Origin: Agrobacterium tumefaciens
GTDB lineage: Bacteria > Pseudomonadota > Alphaproteobacteria > Rhizobiales > Rhizobiaceae
DNA length: 64,000 bases
Reading direction: 5' to 3'
Assembly (NCBI RefSeq): GCF_017726655.1
Contig: NZ_CP072308.1
Span: 1,612,001-1,676,000 of the forward strand
Shown one piece after another: positions 9,643-16,870 of this stretch. Below the pieces are notes generated by a model, which worked only from the letters and a program-made list of their open reading frames with translations, was not told where the DNA came from and made no database searches. Numbering within the stretch: position 1 is the stretch's first letter; the number at the start of each line of letters is the position of its first letter. A program made the translations under genes and the position numbers.

Positions 9643-9920
9643 GTTCGATTATCCTTTTCTGGTCCTTTTCACTGGCGCAGCTGATGCTGGCCATCGCCAT
9701 GACGATCTCGGTCTATCGCATCGCCATCGGCCCCCGTGCGCAGGACCGAGTGCTGGGCATGGACACGCTCTATGTCAACGCCATGCTGCTGCTGCTGACC
9801 TTCGGCCTGCGCACCGGCAACGATATCTACTTCGAAGCATCGCTGCTGATCGCCATCCTGGGCTTCGTGTCCACCGTGGCCCTTTCAAAATTCCTCATGC
9901 GTGGCGAGGTGATCGAATGA
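9639..9920 (+). CDS. phaF: Pha/Mrp antiporter subunit F
   Basis: This 93-residue protein has three hydrophobic segments and the MrpF-typical YRIAIGPRAQDRVLGMDTLY motif after the first. ATGA overlaps join it to phaE and phaG. Confidence 0.92.
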   Translation: MSSIILFWSFSLAQLMLAIAMTISVYRIAIGPRAQDRVLGMDTLYVNAMLLLLTFGLRTGNDIYFEASLLIAILGFVSTVALSKFLMRGEVIE

Positions 9921-10261
9921 TCGAAGCTCAAGAATTCCCGCTCTGGGCCGCGATCGCCGTGGCTTTCTTCGTCCTCCTCGGCGCTTCGCTGACGCTGATC
10001 GGTTCCATCGGCTTTGCAAAGCTAAGCAGCTTTTACGAGCGGCTGCATGCCCCCACACTCGGCACCAGCTGGGGCACCGGCGGCATTGTCATGGCCTCCA
10101 TCATCTATTTCTCCGTCTCCGGCGGCCGCTTCGCTTTCCACGAGATCTTCATCGGCATCTTCATGACGGTGACGACGCCGGTTTCCCTGATGCTGCTCGG
10201 GCGCGCAGCACTTTATCGGGACCGGGCGGAGCAGAATACGGATAATCGGGAGCATTTGTAA
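9917..10261 (+). CDS. phaG: Pha/Mrp antiporter subunit G
   Basis: This 114-residue last gene of the antiporter operon shows the MrpG pattern: a first helix ending in GSIGFAKLSSFYERLHAPT, then GTGGIVMASII and a third helix (FIGIFMTVTTPVSLMLLG). It overlaps phaF by ATGA. No clear intrinsic terminator follows the stop. Confidence 0.92.
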   Translation: MIEAQEFPLWAAIAVAFFVLLGASLTLIGSIGFAKLSSFYERLHAPTLGTSWGTGGIVMASIIYFSVSGGRFAFHEIFIGIFMTVTTPVSLMLLGRAALYRDRAEQNTDNREHL

Positions 10262-10702
10262 TTGCTAAGGTCGATGTTGAAGCAATGACCTTGCGAAAAG
10301 TGAGGGAAATCCTTCTGCTTCGGACGGTCCTTACCCCTGTCACAATATCCGATTTGCGAGCCGAAACTTCGTGGGTCCAATCAAACCGGCCGGAGTCCAT
10401 GGGCAGGCCACCTGATCGGGGCTGAAGCACGGCGCATGTGCCGGTCCGCGCAGATCGCGAAAACATTTCGCAAGCGGATAGAGGGCTTATCGACCCGATT
10501 GCATCATCAAAACGTGGGATACAGTCGACATGCGCGCTGATGCCCCGCCCCGGAAAATATTCGTTTGCGATAATCTGATCAGGCAATTTCCTGCAGTCCC
10601 TCACCAATCTTTTGGCGAACACGCCCGGCCATGGCGGCAAAGGCCCCAAGAGGCATCCGCCGTGACTGCGCGCTCTGTAATGGCCCCAGATACCGGACAG
10701 GA
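10262..10702. other. Non-coding or unassigned stretch after the antiporter operon
   Basis: This 441 bp stretch lies between phaG and a convergent small gene. Several open frames cross it on both strands, but none has a convincing ribosome binding site, codon pattern or recognisable product. I see no tRNA, clear terminator or repeat. Confidence 0.4.
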
Positions 10703-10975
10703 TCAAGTTGGGATCGTTTGAGTGGCCTGCCTCACTCGCTCGGAGATTTCATTGACCGTGTCCTCATCGCCCGTGATGGAAAGGCCAATATAGGTTTCTG
10801 CCTCTATGATGATCTCTTGGTCGGCCAATCGCGCCTGAACGGTCTCAATTTCCTGCGAACCAGCAATGGACCAATTCCGACTTTCGACTGAAGCACCGAG
10901 CTGCTCCATAACATCCATGACCGTTGTTCGTAGGGTCTCATTGTATTCCGGACCGGATATCACAGTTACTCTCAT
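10703..10975 (-). CDS. Conserved-looking hypothetical protein, 90 residues
   Basis: I do not recognise the family. The protein starts MRVTVISGPEYNETLRTTV, is mixed alpha/beta in character and acidic, and has no membrane segment or signal. A strong GGAGGA lies 6-7 bp before the ATG. That Shine-Dalgarno falls within the decayed end of the IS transposase, whose stop codon would overlap this ATG (TGATG). The gene therefore either predates the insertion with its leader rewritten, or is a passenger next to it. Confidence 0.6.
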   Translation of the reverse strand: MRVTVISGPEYNETLRTTVMDVMEQLGASVESRNWSIAGSQEIETVQARLADQEIIIEAETYIGLSITGDEDTVNEISERVRQATQTIPT

Positions 10976-11123
10976 CAAATTCCTCCAATGAACAAGGGCT
11001 GGCGTGTCTTGCCCGCCAGGAATTCCTTTGGCGAGAGCCGAGAGCTTTGCGAGGGTTAAAGCGATTGTAGTAATCGAACCAGACTGGCAGTTGGTCGATG
11101 ACGGTCTGGGCATTGGGAAATTT
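10975..11123 (-). pseudogene. C-terminal remnant of an IS3-family transposase, frameshifted
   Basis: Read on the minus strand from 11123, the frame gives KFPNAQTVIDQLPVWFDYY, then NRFNPRKALGSR, the C-terminal pattern of IS3-type (orfB) transposases. The expected next residues (SPKEFLAGKTRQPLFIGGI, stop) are present but in another frame, so a small indel broke the gene within the LGYRSPKEF-type box. About 48 codons remain. The upstream side is cut exactly at attL, and no other part of the element is visible. Confidence 0.75.
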
Positions 11124-11177
11124 AATGGTGCCCGGAGGCGGATTTGAACCACCGACACGCGGATTTTCAATCCGCTG
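11124..11177. repeat. attL: 54 bp copy of the tRNA-Phe 3' part
   Basis: Identical over 54 bp to 27211-27264, and covers the acceptor 3' side, T arm and 3' half of the anticodon arm of tRNA-Phe (minus strand), including the encoded CCA. The rest of the tRNA is missing here, so this is the displaced host end left by integration. Beyond it lies the IS remnant. Confidence 0.93.
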
Positions 11178-11217
11178 ACGAATGACCAAATTTCAATAAC
11201 TTCAAATTCTCCATTCC

Positions 11218-11267
11218 GTCTAGAAATCGAACCGAGCACAATGGCTTAGCTTCATTTTGTCTAGAAA
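11218..11267 (+). promoter_or_regulatory. Putative left integrase arm sites (two GTCTAGAAA)
   Basis: GTCTAGAAA occurs at 11218-11226 and 11259-11267, in the same orientation and 41 bp apart. The same 9-mer occurs twice at the opposite end of the element (27123 and 27145). I did not notice other copies in the window. The position and repetition suggest arm-type binding sites for the integrase. Confidence 0.55.
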
Positions 11268-11408
11268 CCGCCAGCATGGTCTGAAGCAGTAGTATCGAAC
11301 CTTCGACCACCAAATTCGATCCTAAAGGCAATTTTTGCACCCAATGAAATCAACAACCTGCCGGCACACGTCGGCAGGAACGCGCCTCTGTGCGCCGAAC
11401 GGAGACCC

Positions 11409-11648
11409 ATGAAGATTTTATATTGCCATCCTACCAATGAGCGTGGCGCGAAGGATTGCGTCGCTTTCGTTGACGTCGAGCTCAATGAGCACATTCGCCT
11501 CTACGGCCTGCGCCTAGTGCGGCAGCCAGATGGCGCGCACTTCTTGTTCGCGCCGCAGTCCGGCCCGCGTCGGACCGCCACGTTTTCCAAGCCGCTTGCC
11601 GAACGGTTGACCACCCTTGCGCTTCAAGCGCTGGAGGCTTGCCGATGA
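11409..11648 (+). CDS. Small prophage protein, SpoVG-like in layout
   Basis: This 79-residue protein starts at ATG 11409 with GGAGA just upstream. The pattern CVAFVDVELNEHIRLYGLRL, then VRQPDGAHFLFAP, then a C-terminal helix (LAERLTTLALQALEA), recalls SpoVG-type nucleic-acid-binding proteins, but the likeness is by eye only. Its stop overlaps the start of the ATPase gene (ATGA), so the two are probably cotranscribed as the first genes of the element. Confidence 0.65.
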   Translation: MKILYCHPTNERGAKDCVAFVDVELNEHIRLYGLRLVRQPDGAHFLFAPQSGPRRTATFSKPLAERLTTLALQALEACR

Positions 11649-12829
11649 GGGAAATCGACTGGTTCGCACCCGATCAGCCCAAGTTTGCAGCCAACACGAC
11701 GTCTAAGTTTCGCTTCCATCGCACCTTTGGCAATATCCCCCCAAAAAACTATATCGTCGACGGCTTCTTGGCTAAAGGCGAAGTCTCTTGCTTCTTTGGT
11801 GAGCCTGGAGCCACGAAAAGCACGATCGCCCTGGATATCGCCTGCCATGTCGCGAGCGGCCTTCCTTGGATGGGCAGGGGCGCCGGCATGTATTGCGAGG
11901 CAAACGCCACGGAACCCGAGGAATGGTTGAGGGGTGACGTGTTGTACATCGCTCTCGAGCGCGCCGACCAAGTGCAGAGACGGGTCGAGGCATTCACCGA
12001 TGAACACAATCTACAAGAGCCTATGAGACTCGCTATCTACGACGGTGATCTGGATTTCATAGGCGATGATTCTGACCGCCTATCGCAGATCGTTTACGAC
12101 GTCGAGCAGCAGTCATGGGATGTTGAGCAGGACAGCGGAAGCGATGGTTTCAATGTGGATATGATTGTCATCGATACCCTATCGCGCACATTTGGCAACG
12201 GCTCCGACAGCGGCGGCGAGGAAACCGCTAAGGTCGCTCGTCATCTTCAGCGCACCTTGAAATGGACCGGTGCGCACATCCTCCTAGTCCATCACACTCC
12301 AATAGGTGACGACAGCCGTCTGCGCGGACATGGCAATCTGCTCGCTGCGTTCGATCAGACTGTGCGCGTTCAGAAACTGAAAGGCGGGTCGCTGGCCACG
12401 GTCCAGAAGGATAATGACGTCGCCGAAGTCCTGAAGCCAAAGTTTGCCTATGGCATCAAAAGCCGCGTAGTTGAGATTGATGAGCGTAGCGGCCGAGAGA
12501 TCACGGCTTCTGTAGTGGTTCCTCTAGATCTCGATGCGGTGAAGCAAAAGCAGCCTAACCCGCAGAAGGCCAGCAACGACAATGTTGCAGCGGCCAGCAA
12601 GAGCGAAGAGCCAGTGCTTGCTGCTCTATCCTCGATCGGCAGGCCTGCGACCGAAGCGGAATGGCGAGAAGCGTTCGACACTCACAAGGAAGAGGGCTTG
12701 TCGGGCTCGGCGCACCGTAAACGGTTCTCGGTAGGCAAGCCAAACCTCGCGAAGAAAGGCCTTGTGACCCAAGATGAAAATGGCCTTTGGAGCCTTTCCG
12801 TTACCGCGTTACCAGATGCGTTACAGTAA
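11645..12829 (+). CDS. RepA-type AAA ATPase (phage replication)
   Basis: This 394-residue protein has a RecA/DnaB-like ATPase core. Walker A is GEPGATKST near residue 45, Walker B is VDMIVIDTLSRTF near residue 175, and a sensor-like ILLVHHTP follows. It resembles the AAA_25/RepA family found in plasmid and phage replication modules, whose members act as hexameric helicases or loaders. After residue 290 there is a linker and then a C-terminal winged-helix-like region (ATEAEWREAFDTHKEEG). ATG 11645 overlaps the preceding stop. The 3' end runs into the GTTAC pentamer cluster, which fits a role at an origin. Confidence 0.82.
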   Translation: MREIDWFAPDQPKFAANTTSKFRFHRTFGNIPPKNYIVDGFLAKGEVSCFFGEPGATKSTIALDIACHVASGLPWMGRGAGMYCEANATEPEEWLRGDVLYIALERADQVQRRVEAFTDEHNLQEPMRLAIYDGDLDFIGDDSDRLSQIVYDVEQQSWDVEQDSGSDGFNVDMIVIDTLSRTFGNGSDSGGEETAKVARHLQRTLKWTGAHILLVHHTPIGDDSRLRGHGNLLAAFDQTVRVQKLKGGSLATVQKDNDVAEVLKPKFAYGIKSRVVEIDERSGREITASVVVPLDLDAVKQKQPNPQKASNDNVAAASKSEEPVLAALSSIGRPATEAEWREAFDTHKEEGLSGSAHRKRFSVGKPNLAKKGLVTQDENGLWSLSVTALPDALQ

Positions 12830-12940
12830 CGCATTCTGGTAACGGTAACGTTTTCCCACTGGGTTAAGGCGCAGGCGTTACCGCGTTACCGTTACCCCAC
12901 CCCTTCTTTAGAAGGGTGGGTACGTAACGTAACACGTAAC
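12800..12940. repeat. Twelve GTTAC/GTAAC pentamers: candidate iteron-type origin
   Basis: Within 141 bp there are six GTTAC copies (12800, 12808, 12820, 12877, 12885, 12891) and six GTAAC copies (12826, 12839, 12845, 12924, 12929, 12936), where GTAAC is the reverse complement of GTTAC. They overlap the last codons of the ATPase gene and continue beyond it. The copies form inverted pairs around a GC-rich hairpin at 12896-12920. This density is far above chance and suggests binding sites for the ATPase or another initiator or regulator. Confidence 0.7.
12896..12920. terminator. GC-rich hairpin inside the GTTAC cluster
   Basis: CCCACCCCTTC pairs with GAAGGGTGGG around a TTTA loop, with one bulged C. 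No T-run follows on either strand, so termination is uncertain. It may instead be part of the origin or regulatory structure. Confidence 0.45.
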
Positions 12941-12995
12941 GCTTCGCCCAGTCGATTATTGGAATGGATGCATCAACGACTATGGGGAATGAGTG

Positions 12996-13268
12996 ATGAG
13001 CATGTTCGTTAGCGCCTCAAAGGCTGAAACAATCTTGACTATTGTGGGATGCTTCCAAGTAGCGCGCCCACTTCTGGCTTGGCAGGTCAGGGACGATGGC
13101 ACCGTCTGGCCTGTTACCATGCATGGCCCGCAAGACCCGGCAAGGTCTGGCATCCTACTCGACGACGGAAGAGTGGATCACATCGGTTCTTGCGGTTGTT
13201 CTTTGGATGCAAAAACATTTGCTAGGGTGGTGGAGAGGCGCAAACCACAATCTAGGGCAGCCGTATGA
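12996..13268 (+). CDS. Hypothetical prophage protein, 90 residues
   Basis: I do not recognise it. The start is ATG 12996, with GGGGA 8 bp upstream. The sequence (MSMFVSASKAETILTIVG) has a central AWQVRDDGTVWPVTMHG segment and a CGCSL near the end. There is no membrane segment. The stop overlaps the next start (ATGA), which supports it as a real gene. Confidence 0.55.
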   Translation: MSMFVSASKAETILTIVGCFQVARPLLAWQVRDDGTVWPVTMHGPQDPARSGILLDDGRVDHIGSCGCSLDAKTFARVVERRKPQSRAAV

Positions 13269-13597
13269 CCCTCGCCAACGATCTACACGCGCTGGCTGAC
13301 CGGCTGGCGCGGCTTGCGCCTTCGCACCGCGATCCTTTTCGCTTCCATGAGGAAAAAAGCGAGCTTGTGCATGAATTGCACGTACTGGCCATAAAGGCCT
13401 GCGCGCTGCACCCCGCCAATGACAACACCGCTGGATTCGCTCCCGGTGGATACATGTGCGAATGCAGCGACTGCGGAGAACGGTTTACCGGCGACAAGCG
13501 GTCTTGGCGGTGCTCGGTGTGCGCCGCGCGGTCTACCGGAGCCGCGTTGAAGGAATCTGTTAGCAAGGCATCGGCGAAATCAACCGGCCGTCGGTGA
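13265..13597 (+). CDS. Small zinc-ribbon protein
   Basis: This 110-residue protein has a helical N-terminal half (LANDLHALADRLARLAPSH) and a zinc-ribbon-like knuckle near residues 64-86: CECSDCGERFTG followed by WRCSVC, giving two C-x2-C pairs. Such small proteins are common in early regions of phages of this group, with unknown function. It overlaps the previous gene by ATGA. Confidence 0.65.
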   Translation: MTLANDLHALADRLARLAPSHRDPFRFHEEKSELVHELHVLAIKACALHPANDNTAGFAPGGYMCECSDCGERFTGDKRSWRCSVCAARSTGAALKESVSKASAKSTGRR

Positions 13598-13622
13598 GGA
13601 CGGCCGGGACTGGTATGCAAAG

Positions 13623-13727
13623 CTAGCGGGATTGTTTCCGCCGCATATACGCCCTGATCTTAATGACCGATAGCGCGATTGAGAGAAGTCCGGCCGCGAT
13701 CGTTATGATCACTGCAATTGTATCCAT
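13623..13727 (-). CDS. Possible 34-residue single-span membrane protein
   Basis: On the minus strand, ATG 13727 opens MDTIAVIITIAAGLLSIALS, one hydrophobic helix followed by a basic tail (RAYMRRKQSR). AGGA lies about 8 bp upstream. The size and charge resemble small phage membrane proteins (holin or superinfection-type), but nothing specific is recognised, and the frame is short enough to be chance. Confidence 0.35.
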   Translation of the reverse strand: MDTIAVIITIAAGLLSIALSVIKIRAYMRRKQSR

Positions 13728-13841
13728 TGGGTCGTCCTGGCTTGCGAAACAAAGCAAGGAGCGCTATCACGATGGTGCTACGTACCGTCCTAGCGATGGC
13801 TCACCGTTCGCGGCAAGCCTAACCGCTAAGGGCAACCCATA

Positions 13842-13876
13842 ACGGCTCCGGACGAATCTGGAGCCGTTTCCTTTTG
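13842..13876 (+). terminator. Intrinsic terminator after the early genes
   Basis: ACGGCTCC (13842-13849) and GGAGCCGT (13860-13867) form a perfect 8 bp stem around a 10-base loop, followed by TTTCCTTTT. It closes the early transcription unit and marks the left edge of the non-coding region. Confidence 0.75.
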
Positions 13877-13922
13877 TGGTTCTCTCATTTCAGATTTCCG
13901 AATGGAAGTGGGCGTGCGCATC

Positions 13923-14039
13923 TATCCACAAGCAGTTTCACAGTAAACATTATGCTTTTTCGTTCGACCGAAAAGTTATCCACAGGCCTTGACGCTGATT
14001 TTAAATGAAATTTCTGCGTTCTGCAGTGGCTTATCCACT
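13923..14039. promoter_or_regulatory. DnaA-box-like sites in an A+T-richer stretch
   Basis: TTATCCACA, the canonical DnaA box, is at 13976-13984. Near-matches are TATCCACA at 13923-13930 and TTATCCACT at 14031-14039, and a further ATATCCACT is at 14496-14504. The third lies in a hairpin (CAGTGG/CCACTG, 14025-14040). The stretch between them is comparatively A+T-rich. Together they suggest host-DnaA-dependent replication or regulation. Confidence 0.5.
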
Positions 14040-14259
14040 GGCCGAAAACTTTCAGCCTAACCGCCGCTTTCCGCGATATCGGAGAGAGTAATGTGAAGGG
14101 GTGCACCGCCGACACATTACCTCAGCGGATTCGCCTTAGCGACATTTCCGCAACACAGTGCCGCAACATGACCTTCGCGCCACCACTTTTTTCGGTCAAA
14201 AGGTGTAGTTTTCGCGATCTCGCGGAGAGTAGTATGTAGGGGTGGCACTTTCTGCGTTC

Positions 14260-14429
14260 TCACCACCTGTATAGGTGAGGGTGTACAGCAAAGCTGCGCA
14301 CCGCGGGGTGATTGTAGGACCGTATGCCACGGCGCTTCAAGTCCCCAAGGGTTGAGGGGTGTCGTTCCACGGCGCTTCAAATCCCTTATGGGTGAGACCC
14401 CCACGCGCATTCAAGTCCCTTATGGTTGA
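14260..14429 (+). repeat. Four 19 bp semi-palindromic repeats
   Basis: The copies are TCACCACCTGTATAGGTGA (14260-14278), TCAAGTCCCCAAGGGTTGA (14337-14355), TCAAATCCCTTATGGGTGA (14377-14395) and TCAAGTCCCTTATGGTTGA (14411-14429). The last three sit in longer repeats preceded by GGCGCT or GCGCAT, spaced 40 and 34 bp. All have TCA...TGA ends and a small central palindrome. Two similar cores lie further on: CTCTATGAG at 14527 and TACTCTTATGAGTA at 14586. They may be operators or RNA hairpins. Confidence 0.6.
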
Positions 14430-14784
14430 TAGCGCATGCGCTGATTGGCACGCCGAGCGGTAATAGTGACCGTATGGAAATATTTTCCGAACGGCATATC
14501 CACTCGAGCGGCTTCCCGTTGCGTATCTCTATGAGGGGATAAGAATTCTTTCGCGGCATGTGCCTTTTCGTGGCGCGTTACTGCGTACTCTTATGAGTAG
14601 ACCAGTTTGATTGCGGTGTGATCCAGTAATACCCCCCCCCGGCGGGAAGCTGAAGCTTTTGCTGATCAGCAGCACACCACAATAGCGAAGCGTGCAATGA
14701 GGGGGAGCGCTTCGCACCATTTTTGCTGACGGCGGATGTACCCGCAGCGAATGCAATCCCGTTTGTCTCTCCTCGGCAAACGGT

Positions 14785-14844
14785 CGATCGGGCTGTGAGC
14801 GCGCTTAGGTGATTTGCGCGCTCGCCTGCCCTGATCGATTTTTT
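14785..14844 (+). terminator. Strong intrinsic terminator upstream of the capsid operon
   Basis: The outer stem is CGATCGGGC with GCCCTGATCG (one bulge). The inner stem is a perfect GAGCGCGC (14797-14804) with GCGCGCTC (14816-14823). Six T residues (14839-14844) follow. It lies only 44 bp before the first capsid-side gene, so it either ends the preceding transcript or acts as an attenuator or antitermination target for the late genes. Confidence 0.75.
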
Positions 14845-14887
14845 AAACACCCAAAACATTCATTTCCAAAAATGAAAGGAGGCGACC

Positions 14888-15382
14888 GTGCGCAAAGCCG
14901 CGGCATGTCTTGCCCTATCTAAAACACTTGGCATTGGCCTCGGTCGCGTCACTTCATTGGCCCAGCGCGCATCTGACGCCGGCGTACTGCCTAAGGCCGT
15001 GGGACGTACCTACCCGCCACTTTCCGCTGACCAAATGGCGCGGCTGCTTATCGCCGTCCTTGCTGATAACGGGCTCGGAACCGTAGGCGAAAGCGTCGAC
15101 AAGTTCGCCCGTATCCATTCACCAACGCTCTGCATGTCGCTCGTCGAGGCCATTGCCGCTGCGTTCGATGGCGGACGGACAAACCCTTTTGCCCCGGTCA
15201 TCAAGAGCATTGTGCTGCGAAATGATCTGGAAAACCCCGGCGTTGATATCCTCGCGGATGTCGGCGGCCACGGCGTTCACGCCGTTTTCGGTGCAACGCA
15301 GGCAACCGGTGCTGTGAAGCAGGCCCTTGTTGCGGGCACCGCATTCGAAGCGCTGGCGAAAGAATGGCGGGCTGCGCAATGA
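14888..15382 (+). CDS. Prophage protein with possible N-terminal DNA-binding helices
   Basis: This 164-residue protein starts at GTG 14888, preceded by a near-perfect AAAGGAGG. The N-terminal third (LALSKTLGIGLGRVTSLAQR, then ASDAGVLPKAVGRTYPPLS) looks like a helix-turn-helix unit of a kind seen in rhizobial prophage proteins of unknown role. The rest is alpha-helical. It is the first gene of the capsid-side operon, where a small terminase or regulator would be expected, but I cannot identify it as either. The stop overlaps the next start. Confidence 0.6.
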   Translation: MRKAAACLALSKTLGIGLGRVTSLAQRASDAGVLPKAVGRTYPPLSADQMARLLIAVLADNGLGTVGESVDKFARIHSPTLCMSLVEAIAAAFDGGRTNPFAPVIKSIVLRNDLENPGVDILADVGGHGVHAVFGATQATGAVKQALVAGTAFEALAKEWRAAQ

Positions 15383-15666
15383 CGTCTGAAGTTACGCGCC
15401 TGCTCGTGGAAATTCGACAGGATGTAGCAACAAGGAAGGCAGAAGTTTTAGCCAACCCCGTTGCAGCTGTAATCGAAGCAACCACCCACAAGCACCGAAC
15501 AGCTGAGCAGATCGCTGCGCATCGCGATCTATACCGGCAAGCAAAGCGGCACGTCGTCGAAATCGACACATGGAATGCCGCCAACACAGACAAACCCGCA
15601 CGAACGTATCTGCCGCACATGCTGGCCTACCTCGGCGCGTTCTCCTATGTCGAAAAGGACACCTGA
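15379..15666 (+). CDS. Small helical prophage protein preceding the capsid gene
   Basis: This 95-residue protein, starting MTSEVTRLLVEIRQDVATRK, is predicted largely helical with several charged amphipathic stretches. The ATG overlaps the previous stop (ATGA) and its own TGA directly abuts the capsid ATG (TGAATG), so it is translated with the capsid gene. A scaffold-like or head-associated role is possible from position alone. Confidence 0.6.
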   Translation: MTSEVTRLLVEIRQDVATRKAEVLANPVAAVIEATTHKHRTAEQIAAHRDLYRQAKRHVVEIDTWNAANTDKPARTYLPHMLAYLGAFSYVEKDT

Positions 15667-16764
15667 ATGACTGACAATATCGCTACCAAAATCGAGCAGC
15701 TTGGATCTGCTTTCGATACCGCAACAACTGGCCTTTCTGAGCGGATTTCTGGCCTGGAAAAGCAGTTCGCCCGCATGGACGGCCACGCGAACGACAACTT
15801 CGCTACCGGCGAAAGCCTGGCAAGTGCGCTGGTTAACACGCCGGCCTTCAAGGAGCTCAACGGTGGTGCCAATCGTGGCCGCGCCTATGTCGAATCTGCC
15901 GCCATCACATCCGGCAATACGACCGTCGGCACTGGTCGATCGCAGGGCACGTCTCTCGTCCCCGCCGATAGACGCCCGGGCATCGTCACCCCCGCCCAGC
16001 GCGTTCTCACCGTCCGCGACCTCATTGCGCCAGGCAAGACCACTGCGGGCTCTATCGAATTCGTGCAGGAAACCGGCTTCACCAATAACGCGGCTCCCGT
16101 CGCCGAGACTACCCAGAAGCCCTATTCCGACATCACTTTCGACCTCAAGACTGCATCGGTTCGGACCATTGCTCACCTCTTCAAACTCTCCAAGCAGATG
16201 CTTGATGACGTCGCCGGGCTGGTCTCCTATTTGGATCTGCGCGGCACAACCGGCCTGAAGCTGGTCGAGGAGCAGCAGCTTCTGTTCGGTAGCGGCACTG
16301 GCCAGAATATCCTTGGCCTTATTCCGCAGGCGACCGAATTCGACGAGAGCCTGCGCCAGACCGGCGACACTCGCGTTGACACCATTCGCCGAGCCATCCA
16401 GCAGGTGCGTCGCGCGGAGTACACTGCGACCGGCATTGTCATGAACCCGGACGACTTGGCCGAGCTTGAACTCACCAAGGATGCTGGTGGCAACTACATT
16501 ATCGTCGACCCCGTAGAGGGCGGACAGGGGCGTATCTGGCGCCTGCCCATCGTGGACACCACGGCTATGCCAGCCGGCCAGTTCCTCGTCGGTGCCCTTG
16601 CTACCGCGGCGCAGATCTTCGATCGGCAGCAGGTCACGTTCGAACTCAGCACGGAGAACGACAAAGACTTCGAGCTCAATATGGCGACGGCCCGGATCGA
16701 GGAACGTCTTGCCCTCGCAGTCTATCGCCCCGAGTCTCTGGTCACCGGTGACTTCGAGGCGTAA
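15667..16764 (+). CDS. HK97-fold major capsid protein
   Basis: This 365-residue protein is of the HK97-type major capsid family. A short helical N-terminal region (residues about 10-40, with LSERISGLEKQFARMD) resembles a reduced delta domain. The fold proper begins around residue 90 with GIVTPAQRVLTVRDLIAPG. Typical elements include FVQETGFTNNAAPVAETTQK, a P-domain-like TIAHLFKLSKQMLDDV, the E-loop region and the C-terminal NMATARIEERLALAVYRPES. An AAGGA lies before the ATG. No prohead protease gene accompanies it, which is unusual for this family. Confidence 0.88.
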   Translation: MTDNIATKIEQLGSAFDTATTGLSERISGLEKQFARMDGHANDNFATGESLASALVNTPAFKELNGGANRGRAYVESAAITSGNTTVGTGRSQGTSLVPADRRPGIVTPAQRVLTVRDLIAPGKTTAGSIEFVQETGFTNNAAPVAETTQKPYSDITFDLKTASVRTIAHLFKLSKQMLDDVAGLVSYLDLRGTTGLKLVEEQQLLFGSGTGQNILGLIPQATEFDESLRQTGDTRVDTIRRAIQQVRRAEYTATGIVMNPDDLAELELTKDAGGNYIIVDPVEGGQGRIWRLPIVDTTAMPAGQFLVGALATAAQIFDRQQVTFELSTENDKDFELNMATARIEERLALAVYRPESLVTGDFEA

Positions 16765-16870
16765 GCGCCACGTATCCAGATAGCGTGAGTGTGAGTGGCC
16801 ACGCTATCAACGGCCTGCTGCTGAGCCCCGGCGGCAGGCCATCCCTTTCCCAAACATTAGGAGGACCGCA

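Larger units (their letters stand above)
13877..14845 (+). ncRNA. About 970 bp structured non-coding region, candidate RNA or origin
   Basis: No open frame on either strand has a convincing start site or protein-like composition. The stretch lies between two intrinsic terminators and is crowded with hairpins and short repeats. There is a diverged 35 bp direct repeat at 14072-14106 and 14213-14248. Other elements are a family of 19 bp semi-palindromes, small palindromes with TTAT or TAT loops, a C9 run at 14632-14640, and stems at 14685/14708 and 14759/14776. It could be a long structured transcript, a replication origin or a regulatory array; the sequence alone does not decide. The strand is assigned only from the terminator at its right edge. 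Confidence 0.4.

Noticed and set aside
14317..14430. CRISPR array suggested by repeats with 34-40 bp spacing
   Set aside because: Only three degenerate copies, the spacing is unequal, the intervals are not unique spacers, and there is no cas gene.
14632..14640. C9 run as a phase-variation tract
   Set aside because: It lies in the non-coding region, and no gene or promoter spacing that it could switch was found.
14260..15382. Type III toxin-antitoxin (tandem RNA repeats, terminator, toxin gene)
   Set aside because: The order is reminiscent, but the protein at 14888 does not resemble ToxN-type nucleases and the repeats are too few and diverged.
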